A stretch of DNA of 36,104 nucleotides from NCBI GenBank assembly GCA_003254885.1, contig QANT01006430.1, positions 1 through 36,104 on the forward strand, read 5' to 3'. This DNA comes from Purshia tridentata. Its lineage: Eukaryota; Streptophyta; Magnoliopsida; Rosales; Rosaceae. Positions 20,280 through 30,624 of the stretch are shown piece after piece (position 1 is the stretch's first letter; each line of letters opens with the position of its first letter). The translations under genes were made by a program, and so were the position numbers. The notes under the pieces are model-generated. The model saw only the letters and a program-made list of their open reading frames with translations. It was not told where the DNA came from and did no database searches.

Positions 20280-23200
20280 CTAGGCTGCACTAGAGTGTCC
20301 AACCTTACCCTCTAGGCCACAGTGTCTCCAATATCGGAAGCAGATGAATTGAATTAGTATCTTACAGACATTAAGGCATCAGAGTTTCAATGTGTTCAAG
20401 ATATTGTACTTATCTGGCAAAAAAAATAAAAATTGTACTTATTCTGTAACAGAAGTATAGCTAGTAAACTGTTCAACCTTCCAAGTAAAACCATTAAATT
20501 AACAAAATTTTGACAATTTGTCAATGCACTTTGCAGTTTGCACTATTGAATAATAAAAAATAAGGACCCTTCAACAAGGTATGATATATTCAGAGAAACA
20601 TCTGTAATAGTGATATAATAAGGATACAAAAATATCAAGAAGCATACATCCTCCAGCATCCACCAGCCATGGTAGATTTGGGCTGATCCTCGACCACTCC
20701 AAGCTGTTCACAATAATGCTACACAACGAAGAACCACCCTCATTAGAAATTTGAATAAAAGTCACACTCCACATATTCTTATAAAAAAATACATGATTAA
20801 CTTATTAACTTTGGAACTAATGATGAAGTAATTTACTGTAAATAATAGACCAAACTGTAGAAAAAGAACTACAACCAGTATTCACCTTGCTACATAAGTG
20901 GCATTTCCAACCACAGCAAAGATGAACATTAAAGGATTAAGCCCTTCAACATTGCCCCTTCTCATCTGCAAAAATTGATCAAGAACCAGAAGTCAGCATT
21001 CAGACAAATGAGACAGGAAGGCAAACTCCCATTTTATGCAAAGGATTAAAACCAAGGTATTTTTTAAAATAAACAGCGAATTCTGATTTTCATGTCTTCT
21101 AGATACCTGCATCTGATGCAGGAACATGCCATACTAAATACATGCACAATCACAGTCAATGTATACATTAGGAGTGGTTAAAAGTAATTACACTTTCCCC
21201 ATATAATAGGGAAAACATAAAAAGCAAGGGGATATTACTATAACTAGCAAAGCTCAAGAAGTTGCCACCTTTTCACGATATGGCACATCCTCCTTTAAAA
21301 GTATATGAGACTTGATAAGCCATTTTTAACTGTAAAACTCACATTTAAGCAAATTTGAGGAAGCCTTCCACCAATGTAAATAGCTGCCATTCCCCAACCT
21401 AGGAAATTTCCAATCCCACTGCCATCTTTAATACCATTTCCTTGCAACAGCCCACTAGTTACCTGAAATTCAAATAGCAACCCATGAAAAAAAACAGTGC
21501 TGGGTTTTTCATTCTTCCTCTTTGGAAAACATTTACGATCTACACAGAAAATTATCATAAAACTGAAAGACTAGGTCTAATGAGCAAGACATGCAAACCC
21601 AGAAAATATTCTTAAGTATAACCTTGTGCATCCCCAATCTCAAACCTTTATTGAAATTCCAAAGTTCAGAACAATAATGGTGATGATAATGATGACAAAA
21701 GCTGTTACCCTTTTAGCATGTTGGCTTTGTCTAAAGACCAAAGAACAACACGTTCTAGGTTCAACTGGCATGGTATTGCAACGAAAAAAGATGATAATGA
21801 TGACAAACGATATGCCACCTCTTCAACCCAACATACCCACAGCTAGTCCACATATTCAATAGCTTAAAAGTTAAAACTAACAGTCACACATACAAGATTA
21901 TCCAAGTCATAGAAAAAATAGTAATTATACTTACATTTACTTGAAGTTCTGGAAAGAAACTATTAAATAGGCAACCAAAAGAGAAAACTACTTAACCAAA
22001 CTGTTAAAAGGGCAATTTTGGCGGTGCAGCAATAAAGATGACCAACATGTCCAGCATATTATGAATCATACAAGTGAAAGTAAATTGCTACTTTCAAATT
22101 GTGACTACCTGCAACAACTTTCTTCCTACTTGCATCACTACTCCTTGATTTGGATTTTCAACAATTAAATCAAGTTTGTTGTCTGATGATCGATGATTAA
22201 AAGTGCCAAAGAGAGTCATCAGAGAGACCTGAATAAGAAGATAAAGATAAAGTTTGCACTCCATGATCAATATCCTAACAATGGATTAGAACTATACAAT
22301 CAGCAGAATAGAGCTCACCACACAGAGCACTGTCTTGACATTAGCTGGTGCAGACTGTGTAGATGCAACTGCACCAAGCAAGGGCTCTTCAGTGGAATCG
22401 CGTACATGATTAAATGTAGGGGTCATTCTTTGTGTTAAATAAGATCCTGCTGTAGGAGTATGACTCCTTGATAGAGATCTAGCTGATCTGATGAATTTCC
22501 AAACAAAAAAAGAGCTTACTACATGATCATGATCAGCAAAAATGGAAAATTAGATCAGTTACTAAATTGTGCAAATTTAAAATTATTTCTATCAGAAATC
22601 GTCGGATTACAGTTGCAGGGAATAATCGATATTATAATCACTCATAGATGAACACTCAAGAAATTGGAGGAGAAAATTCAATTACATGTAGTATGGTTCT
22701 CTTCCAGGGCAAATACTTGGGCAAATTCCTGGAAGAGGAATTGGTGAACTCAAAACATTTCCTCCACTGGGGGTGTCAAACCCATTACTCCTGCCAGTAT
22801 GGTTAACCAGTTTCCCAACAAAATCATTATTGCTTTTTCTAGCTTTTCCTGGAACCTCAGTCGGGTTAGACTCGGAACCCTAAATTACAGAAAAGAGCAT
22901 TAAAATTTCTTCTTCTTTTTTCTTGTATAACATTAAAGGATTCCATGTATGATTGCCGAAAAAAACGAAACCTAACCCAAAAATCAGTAATAAAGAAAGC
23001 AGTTCAATTAGCAACGATAACTGCCATAAGTAAATTAAACTTTAATATAGATGGTACTGTTGCCTACTTCTCTGGAATTGTATTTATACCATCACTGCCT
23101 GAAGGGATAACTTGGCCTTTATTTTTCCAGTATTGTTCTTTGTGTTTTTTAAAATTTCTTGTTACTTCTCAAAACAAAAATTGAATTCCAAAATAAAATT

Positions 23201-26200
23201 CAAATAAATAAAAAACTTAGCTAGTACATCTATAAGCAAACTAATCACTTAAAAACCTACAAGAAAGAAGAAGCTGTCTACATTAGAAGTTCAATTTCCA
23301 CAGCCCAATTAGATGGCCATAAGAAAGAGAAAACGACAATAAGGTGCTTCTATTATCCTTCACATTAGATTAAACAGGTAAATGTAACAGTTGGGTGTCT
23401 GTATCTTCTAAGTTTAGAGATTATTCCTTTCAGGGCTATTTTTTAATATTGGAGTTCTGCTGTGATTTAGCCTATTTTTATTTGTTGTTCTCTGGTAACT
23501 CTATGATTTATTTCTGTTACAAGCTTTAAACTAGTATTCAGATTTGAGACAGCACAGTGGACTCCTTGTTCCAGGCATTATAACTTCCATTTTTATTTAA
23601 TGAAACTATGTTTCGTATAAAAAATATATATAACAGTTAGGCTCAAAAAATAATTCCTCCATGATTGAGATATATTCTCTAACAAATTGAGGGAATCATG
23701 TGCCTCTCTTATCATATGGTTTAGGATCCAATAGGAAACATATTCAAGAGATACATATTTGATTAATGTGTGCCTATTTCATGTAATCAGAATTCAGAAA
23801 TTAATCACATATGCATGAATTGCAGAAACTCTCAACCACTTACTTCTTTCTCTGTTCAGATTAAATTCAATTAGCCTACGTTACCAAAATCTAGATTTTA
23901 TTTGAACTTGGAATCTATACTAGGATTTTTGGACAAAATTCCCTCTATTTTAAACTTATTACAGTGTCAAATAAATCCACACAAGGCAATCAATTCAGCT
24001 ACTGAGTCTTGACTTGGTTTCAGCTTTACCCTGAAATGAATTAAAAATTTTTCTCCTCCATTCACCTTTATAATTTTACACACCTTTTAAGTCACGTTTT
24101 CCTAGTTTCCAAAGTGAGAAGCTCTACTTTTTCCTACCCAGATAAAAATATAAATAAGGCAAAGATGATTCAGTAGATGGCTAAAGGTTATGCACATTGT
24201 ATAAGAGGAAATGAGTATATCAGCTTCTAACCTTTTTCTGTCTCAAGTTGAATTTAAGTCGAGGGTATATATAACCAAAGTATATGGTCTGTACAGCAAG
24301 AATTAGGGTGGTAATTGTATACAACTGCATATCAGAAAAACGGTGAAAGATCAAATTAACTAATTTGTTGATGATGTGAAAAAATTTAAAATAACAAAGG
24401 TATGTTGGTTAGATATTAAAGTGCAGCTTCAGCCGACATTTGTACCATTGCCATATAGTATTGTGTTGGAAGCTGCATAAGCAAGTAACAAAGGCACAGT
24501 TAGTTACGTATAAATTTTCTCTATGAAAGAAAATATGTACCCAAAAATGGCCTATGGTAAACTGAGGTTATTATCTTAATGTCTTGAAGAAGCAGTAACA
24601 CAAATTAAATAAATATAAATATAAAAATTCTCAGTAGGCAACATGTTCACCATTTGTCAACAGAATCTAAGCTTAAATGCAAACTTTCTATGCAGAAGTG
24701 ATTTACCACATGAATAACTTGACAAAACTTTTATCATAATAATTGGACATCAGCTTTACTAATAGATATGTTGAGGGTGTTGTTATTGTTGTTGGAGTGG
24801 TTGCCCTAGGTTCCACTACTATTTCAGTGGCTGAATGTAGAGCTTTCATAGTACTTCTATGGATTCTACATAATGGTCTTAAAAAATTCAAACTGAAGGT
24901 GATTCAAAAGTTGTAATCGATAGTATTAAAGGTAAATGTATAATGCCTTTAGGGGGATTCAAACATATTTATCGAGAAGCAAACTTCACTATTGTTGATG
25001 CTTTAGCAAGTTTGAAAAGGTGCAGATTCTATCCTGAATCCTTGATTAATGGCTCATGGTAAGGTGAATATTATTGGTATGGCTCACAGAAGACCAAATA
25101 CTTGCTTATCCCCCCAATGGTGTATTTGTGCAAGAAAATTTTTGAATCAGTTGATCATATCTTCTTATATTGCCCAGTGACTTTGTGACTTTGGATTAAG
25201 TTGTTCATGGAGATGAAATAAACTGGGTAGTTCCAAGGGATTGCTTTTCCTTTCTATGTGAGAATCATATAATAGCTTATAAGGGCAAGAAGCCAAAGTC
25301 ATGTGCAGATGTTTGGATTGACTAAACTTTGGGAGGTTTTGCTGGAGAGAAACAAGAGGTTTTTGAAGATAATTCTGGTGGAGGGGTTGAGGAATGAAGG
25401 GAAAATTTTCAGTTTTGGTCAACACTTTAAGCATCTGTTTACACAAAGTTTAGGTGTTTTTCTTTCTCAGATTTATGGTTAGATTGGCAAGCTGCTGTTT
25501 GTTAGCTGTTGTGCTTGGGAGGGTCCTTTACGTATTAGATTAGATAAGCTTCATGTTTTCTCGTTTGTTTCACTTTTCCGGTTGTTGACTTCTTGCCCAT
25601 TGTTTTTGTTCTTTGTAATGTTATTGTTTATTGGCAATGAAATTCTCTCACAAAAAAAATAAAAATAAAAAAGGAACTCTAACATAAAAGAACACTCACC
25701 GTAGCTGGTTCCAACATGCAGCCAAAAAGGTTAAAAAGGTCTCTGCACAAGAATTCCATATAAAATAAATTAAGTGGAAAAATGGGAAAATTACAATTCT
25801 GGTTCGAGAATAAAGTCTGAAACCAAAAACAGTAGAAGAATAAAATGAAATGAAAGATCCAAAAAATTTCAAACATTTAGAAAGTATGAAAGTTCAGAAG
25901 CTGAAGGATTTTAGGTGACAGTGAAGAGATCCATCAAACTATGATTAAAATAAAAATTACAAAAAAAATTTAGGTGCATGAAAAATTAATTAACTTTTTT
26001 TTGTTTGTCCGCTCATGGTGTTTTCAAAGTTTCTTCTTATAAAAAGAAAAAGGCATAACAAACTTTCGGAGTATAGCTAATCTTTCAAATTAATTCATAC
26101 AAAGTCAATACACCTTATGAACAAAGGGGTTGGTGGGAACTCTGAGAACTATTCCAAAGCAATAAATTCATAACATTTTGCTGTTATGCTTTTATGTTGT

Positions 26201-28419
26201 ATTCTGTTTAGTGGCTCCTATATTATTCTAAAGTTTGCTAAGTAGAATCCTTTAGAATAGTGGATATCTTGTCCACTGTATTGTACTTTGTACACTTCAT
26301 TTTCTTCTAAGGAATAAAATAAATAAATAAAAATCCCAAAGCAATTAGCCTCACATAAATATCAAAAGTCAGCTTAGAATTCAGAACTTAAATTCACATA
26401 TCATTTGCAGCCTGTATGAATCGATCCATGAAAAACTTTCAGCTAGATATCAAATAAATGAAAAAAACAAACTGCCAATTGTTTGACAAAATATGATGAT
26501 ATAAAATTAGTTCTGTTAAGTACAAATTCCCCAGAAACTTATGCCAGTAAAGAACTACATTTACTGAAACATTAAGGTTGCATTTCGATCCTATAAGTTG
26601 GAATCAATATTTGGACTTAACTCCAAGCTTAATTTACTTCAAAAGAGGTTTAGAAAGACAGAAATATGGAATTTTGAAGAAAAGAAGAATAGTTTCTCTT
26701 GCTCCGATTAAATCACTTGAAGAATGCATTTGAAAATTTCTTCTCACCTTCAACCTACAAACTCTCCCTCAAAATTACTCCCAAATCACTCCATGTACCC
26801 CAAAAAAAGTCACTATAATGAATCAAAAACTGAAATAATTCAAAAAAGAAACATATCGCAACTAATAAACCTAAATATTTGAATTAGATATGAATTTGAA
26901 TATACCTTGTGTTGATATGTGGTCGGTTACCTATGAAAATTTGGGTACCAAGCACTAACTTCTTAACATATGGTCAGTTACCAACGTAAGTTGGGGAACC
27001 GAGCACTACTTACACTATTACATGGATGGTTACCTAGGCAAACTGAGGTACCAAGCACCACTCTATGGTCAGCAACCCACTAGACTACCGAGCGCATGTT
27101 TACACATAAATACCCATGCTCGGTGGAAAAGTACCACGATCAAACATCTAGTGATAATGAATATAGATGACCTGGAAATCATGCCTTATGACCTGACCAA
27201 AATGACCCGGATTGTACACCACGTGTCAATGGGAGGACAACCACGTGTCCCATCACTTGTACTTGTCCTATAAATAGTGCAGAAAAGGACAACCAAAGAT
27301 ACTCAAATACTATAGACCTTCGGTATATTGAGCACTAACTTGACCGTCGGAGACCCTTTGGCTGGTACCACACCAGTACCTCAGGGATTCACAGTTGGCA
27401 ACTGCTGGGAGCTGCTTAGGGTACACGCAGAGGATCATAGCAAATCTAAGCAACAACAGCTTGAAAGTTGAAAACAATAGTTTGATGCATGGGGTATGCT
27501 GAAGGTGGGTATGCTGAAGGTGGGTATATTAAGTAAATATGTTTGAAAGGGTGGATTTTTGGCGAGTAAAACGAGTTTTAAATAAGTGGGGGGAAAATAT
27601 TTAAAAACTTTTGAATGAAGTAAAGTAACGGGTGTAGTGAGCAAGGGAGTGCAGAGCAAACTGGGGGTACCAATAGAATTCCCCTATGATTAATTTAATT
27701 TGTACCAGCGTGATGAGCAAAATATCCGGTACGAATAGTATTTCTCTTTTCCTTTCCCTTTCCCTGCTTTCTTTAGGCTAAAAAATGAAAAAGAAAACCC
27801 TACAAAAGCACTGGACCAAAAAAGATCGCCCACCACAGTATGATTCAAAGCAGCTTCAGCTGCGTCACCTTTCATAACATATCTATCCATGTTTTCTCAA
27901 CCACTCTCTCATCTCTCTTTTCATTTATTTTATCTTTGTGCAAAAGTTTTCTTCAAAATTTCGCACGCAAGATCCTTATCCTAACCCAGTACCCAACCCA
28001 CCCTCACCACTTGATTGAGCTAACCCGAAAGACTGTTAGAAAGTCATAAATTATATTTACAAATTGTAAATTTACGTGCATGTTCGTGTTATCGCATTGA
28101 ATGCCATTTAATCAATTGTAAGAAGCTTGAGAAAGCAATTGAAATGACATTGACATAAAGAGAAAAAAGGGAAGAGGCAAACGGCGTACCCGACTATCCA
28201 AGTAATCAAGAAAGCAAGGGAGAGGCCATCTGTGGATTTTTCATGGTAGTTTGTGATGATTTGAGGAATCTCAGCAACGCCCCAACTGACAACGCTGATT
28301 AAACCCAGCGTCAAAGAAACGCCATCTCTCACACTGCAAAGGTTGTATTTCATGTACTTCCTCGCCCATTCCCAACAATGCAGCTCATTTCTGGAGATTG
28401 AGCTCTTCAACAATCCCAT
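20280..28419 (-). CDS. PQ-loop repeat transporter (vacuolar/lysosomal amino acid type)
   Basis: Eleven exons on the - strand in transcript order: 28190-28419, 25700-25742, 24446-24472, 24232-24324, 22686-22879, 22319-22487, 22109-22228, 21343-21462, 20886-20965, 20628-20718 and 20280-20360. All joins keep phase and give 415 residues, somewhat longer than my recollection of about 380-390 for the Arabidopsis relatives. The first PQ-loop is SWGVAEIPQIITNY (PQ at 52-53) and the second is GGRLPQICLN (PQ at 327-328). Hydrophobic segments surround both. The middle (about 132-250) is a Ser/Pro-rich cytosolic-type loop containing SRSHTPTAGS and an acidic EEPLL motif that may act as a dileucine sorting signal. 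The family (Ypq1, PQLC2/SLC66A1) exports cationic amino acids from vacuole or lysosome, so a tonoplast location is likely. ATG 28419 is preferred over an in-frame ATG at 28452 because MGLLKS matches relatives. The last acceptor (TCTGTAAG) is weak. Introns hold LINE and LTR debris. Confidence 0.93.
20403..20446. mobile_element. Minute retroposed insert in transporter intron 10
   Basis: ATTGTACTTATCTG (20403-20416) and ATTGTACTTATTCTG (20432-20446) flank only GCAAAAAAAATAAAA. This looks like an extremely 5'-truncated LINE insertion, where target duplication and tail are all that remains. Confidence 0.45.
23385..23641 (+). mobile_element. Short retroposed insert with target duplication in transporter intron 4
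   Basis: TAACAGTTGG at 23385-23394 and TAACAGTTAG at 23631-23640 flank about 236 bases that end in an A/T-rich tail (ATAAAAAATATATA). It could be a SINE or a truncated LINE. There is no coding sequence. The orientation is antisense to the host gene. Confidence 0.5.
24760..25065 (+). pseudogene. Decayed RNase H domain of a retroelement
   Basis: In broken frames the + strand encodes pieces such as VAECRAFIVLLWILHNGLKK and FKHIYREANF…VDALASL, the signature wording of RNase H-like domains in plant LINE-derived proteins. Internal stops are present. It sits in intron 2 of the transporter, antisense to it, just before a second retroelement piece. Confidence 0.6.
25075..25673 (+). mobile_element. 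5'-truncated L1 LINE with zinc-binding (zf-RVT) remnant and poly(A)
   Basis: The + strand encodes, with stops and frameshifts, CKKIFESVDHIFLYCPV (the zinc-binding region after plant L1 reverse transcriptase), then LLERNKRFL, then a FSFSDLWLDWQAAV-like C-terminus. An untranslated tail with CAATGAAATTCTCTC and an A-rich end follows at about 25650-25673. The end of the tail lies only about 20 bases from the intron 2 donor signal of the transporter (25694-25699). No matching target duplication was found. Confidence 0.7.
26154..26345 (+). mobile_element. Retroposed insert with perfect 10-bp target duplication in transporter intron 1
   Basis: CCAAAGCAAT at 26154-26163 and again at 26336-26345 flank 172 bases ending in an A-rich tail (AATAAAATAAATAAATAAAAA). 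It is likely a truncated LINE or a SINE. No coding sequence. Confidence 0.65.
26911..27440 (+). mobile_element. LTR-like fragment (solo LTR candidate)
   Basis: Contains two ACGTG boxes (CCACGTGTC at 27219 and 27240), then a TATA box (TATAAATA at 27269-27276). About 80 bases further lies ACTTGACCGTCGGAGACC, a wording I associate with Gypsy-type LTRs of plants. This promoter-then-terminus order is that of an LTR. No second LTR, primer-binding site or polyprotein remnant adjoins it, hence a solo LTR or fragment. The exact ends are not fixed. It sits in transporter intron 1. Confidence 0.5.
26920..27110. repeat. Imperfect ~50-bp tandem repeats within the LTR-like fragment
   Basis: TGGTCGGTTACC (26920), TGGTCAGTTACC (26971), TGGATGGTTACC (27023) and TGGTCAGCAACCC (27066) recur at about 51, 52 and 43 bases. 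In the first three units the motif is followed about 20-30 bases later by an ACCAAGCACTA-type sequence. Tandem repeats upstream of a TATA box are typical of LTR U3 enhancer arrays. Confidence 0.7.
27492..27526. repeat. 15-bp tandem repeat
   Basis: GGGTATGCTGAAGGT occurs twice in direct succession (27492-27506 and 27507-27521) and is followed by a third partial unit. Confidence 0.9.
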
Positions 28420-28600
28420 TCTCTTATCTCTATTTTCTACACAAACAAACACTCGCCTATATCTCTCTGCGTCTTTATCTCTGTGTTTGTGTGGGTTTCA
28501 GACCCTGACGAAGAGAGAGACCGACTCAAAGGCAATTTCTAATAAACTCCTCCGTGCACAAAAGAACGAAGATCATAATAAGAAAATAACTTAAATTTGC
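28420..28600 (-). promoter_or_regulatory. 5'UTR and promoter-proximal region of the PQ-loop gene
   Basis: Read on the - strand, this is the leader before ATG 28419. It is pyrimidine/GA-mixed with TCTCTGTG-type sequence. The transcription start cannot be fixed. An in-frame upstream ATG at 28452 would add 11 residues (MFVCVENRDKR) if used. Confidence 0.4.
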
Positions 28601-30340
28601 TTCAAAATCTATTATTTAAAAAAATGGAAATATCCTATAAGTTTATAACAAATATATAAATGCATATAAATAAATAAAAAGGAATTAATAAATAAATATC
28701 TGAAATTCTTCGACTCGGTTGGACTCGTGAATTTCAGCAGATGTTTCGGGAACAGAATTCTGTGGCTGTCGGCCTTTTTCGGTTTAAATATGAACTTGGG
28801 ACTTGTACCATATTGAACTGCCCCCCTTAATTTGTTGGCCACCTCCACATGCCTAAGCTCATGAGCCATGAATCTCATGAATACGTAAGTTGGGGTGACA
28901 ATTGACAATTGTTGAGACCACCCTAATTTTAACACGAAATTAATAAATGTGGGTTAGTCATTTTACTCGACACACATGCAAATATAGCACAATCTATCAG
29001 ATGACGCTATTCTCTTCTAAGGAAAGAGAGATGCAGAGTTGGTGCAGAAGTAGAGATATAAAATTGTCCAAATGTAATGTTACGTCACCAAATATACCGC
29101 TACGTCTTGTCTATTTCTGTTTTTGCATTAACTCTGCATTCTTTTTTTGCATAAGAGAAAAATTCATCTATCAAATACAAAATATAATAGTATCAAATAT
29201 GAGTAACTCGATTTTTATACGATAAACACGTTTAACTCATATTACATGAAAAAAATCATTATTTTTTGTATTTTCTAAAATGTATTGTGTGACTCAATGT
29301 ATAATTATATAGTTGTTCTTTCAGTTAATTACTTTTAAGTTCACTATTAGACTCTTTGTATAAATAAAGCTCACCTAAAAGGTTGTAATATTAAATAGTT
29401 CTACTTTGCACAAATAAAGCTCACATTATGTCGATTCTGTATTTTTAGAATCAAGCGCTCAGTAAGGTAAATCCTTATCTTTTCCCCCATAGTGTATAGA
29501 ATGGGTTTGGTGTCTACCCAAAATTCCAAAGCTAAACTCTTACATAAAAGCTAACAAAACCAAAGCCGATCGATCAGTTGGTACAATTGAAAAGTATCTA
29601 CAAACTAAAATCAAGCGATCGTTTAATACAATTAAATCCCATAATTAATTCTAGAAAAATATGATAATATAATATGAAAATTTTTTAATATTAGTATAAT
29701 ATAAAACTAGAATAATATTAAGACTTAAATATTATTAATTTTAGAATAATATTACACATTTTTAAAATAAAAAACATAAGGACAATTTATTTAAACTTCA
29801 GACAAAAATTAAAAAGTATAAAGATATTAATCTAAAAGTTGAGTAACGATTAGACCGACCTGTATAACACTGTTATTAGACACAAAAATTGGTTTAATTT
29901 AAACCTACTCAGAAACCTATGCACACCCACTTTTTACCATCCAACCATCCCAGTTTTCTCAACAATATCAGATAAATGGCCCTAATGGCCATCTGGATCA
30001 AGTGGTTTTCACTAAACAAGAATCAACTTTTCGTACATGCTGATTTTCAGTGTTTCAAAGCCAGCTTGTGTCCGTGGAAATTGAAACCGACACAATGATG
30101 CAATTGAAACCATGAATATTAAAAGGAGAGACGAGGGCCTTTTTAGCATAAGAGAAATGCATCGAATGCGGCACTGAACTGTATATTTTTCTGGATGAAG
30201 GAAAATTGAACAAAATACATGACAATGATTGCCCCTCAATCTAAAGAAGCTTAGGTGCTCATAATAGATTATGATAATTGAATAGAACATAAACCTAATA
30301 ACCACTTAAAACCATTTATGAAATACCATCATAAAACGTG
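28600..30340. other. AT-rich intergenic region, nothing recognised
   Basis: Long AT-rich stretches (notably 29640-29850) without domain-bearing frames. AATAAAGCTCAC occurs twice about 50 bases apart near 29365 and 29415. A - strand frame at 28612-28935 has no recognisable family. No RNA gene seen. Confidence 0.5.
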
Positions 30341-30345
30341 TTTGT

Positions 30346-30347
<2 letters not shown>

Positions 30348-30388
<41 letters not shown>
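30348..30388. repeat. Compound (TG)n(AG)n microsatellite
   Basis: About a dozen TG units followed by about nine AG units, downstream of the PLAC8 gene stop and possibly in its 3'UTR. Confidence 0.95.
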
Positions 30389-30624
30389 TACAGTTTTTTT
30401 TTTTTCTTCTTCTTTTTTGCATATGGGAAAGTTACATAGGTTGCAGGTTGAACCACAGCCAAAGAGGGAAAAAAAGAAAAAGAAAAAACAGGTGCACCAA
30501 AGGACTGATAATGTAATAAAATCAACCCTGGTACAGACCAAATAAGTTTTGGAAAAATCATGGGTGCATTGAAGGGCATAAAGAGCATTGTATAACCTAA
30601 ACCAAAATGCTGATCTGCAGGCAA

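Noticed and set aside
22193..22438. 81-residue + strand frame
   Set aside because: It lies opposite exon 6 of the transporter (22319-22487), which has family-level support.
27022..27273. 83-residue + strand frame
   Set aside because: It runs through the tandem repeats and TATA region of the LTR-like fragment and has no domain.
28612..28935. 107-residue - strand frame containing MAHELRHVEVANKLRG
   Set aside because: It looks mildly protein-like, but no family, splice partner or start context was found. It probably is chance or a relic.
30316..30624. Overlapping - strand frames with Thr/His repeats
   Set aside because: They translate the (TG)n(AG)n microsatellite and the PLAC8 3' flank.
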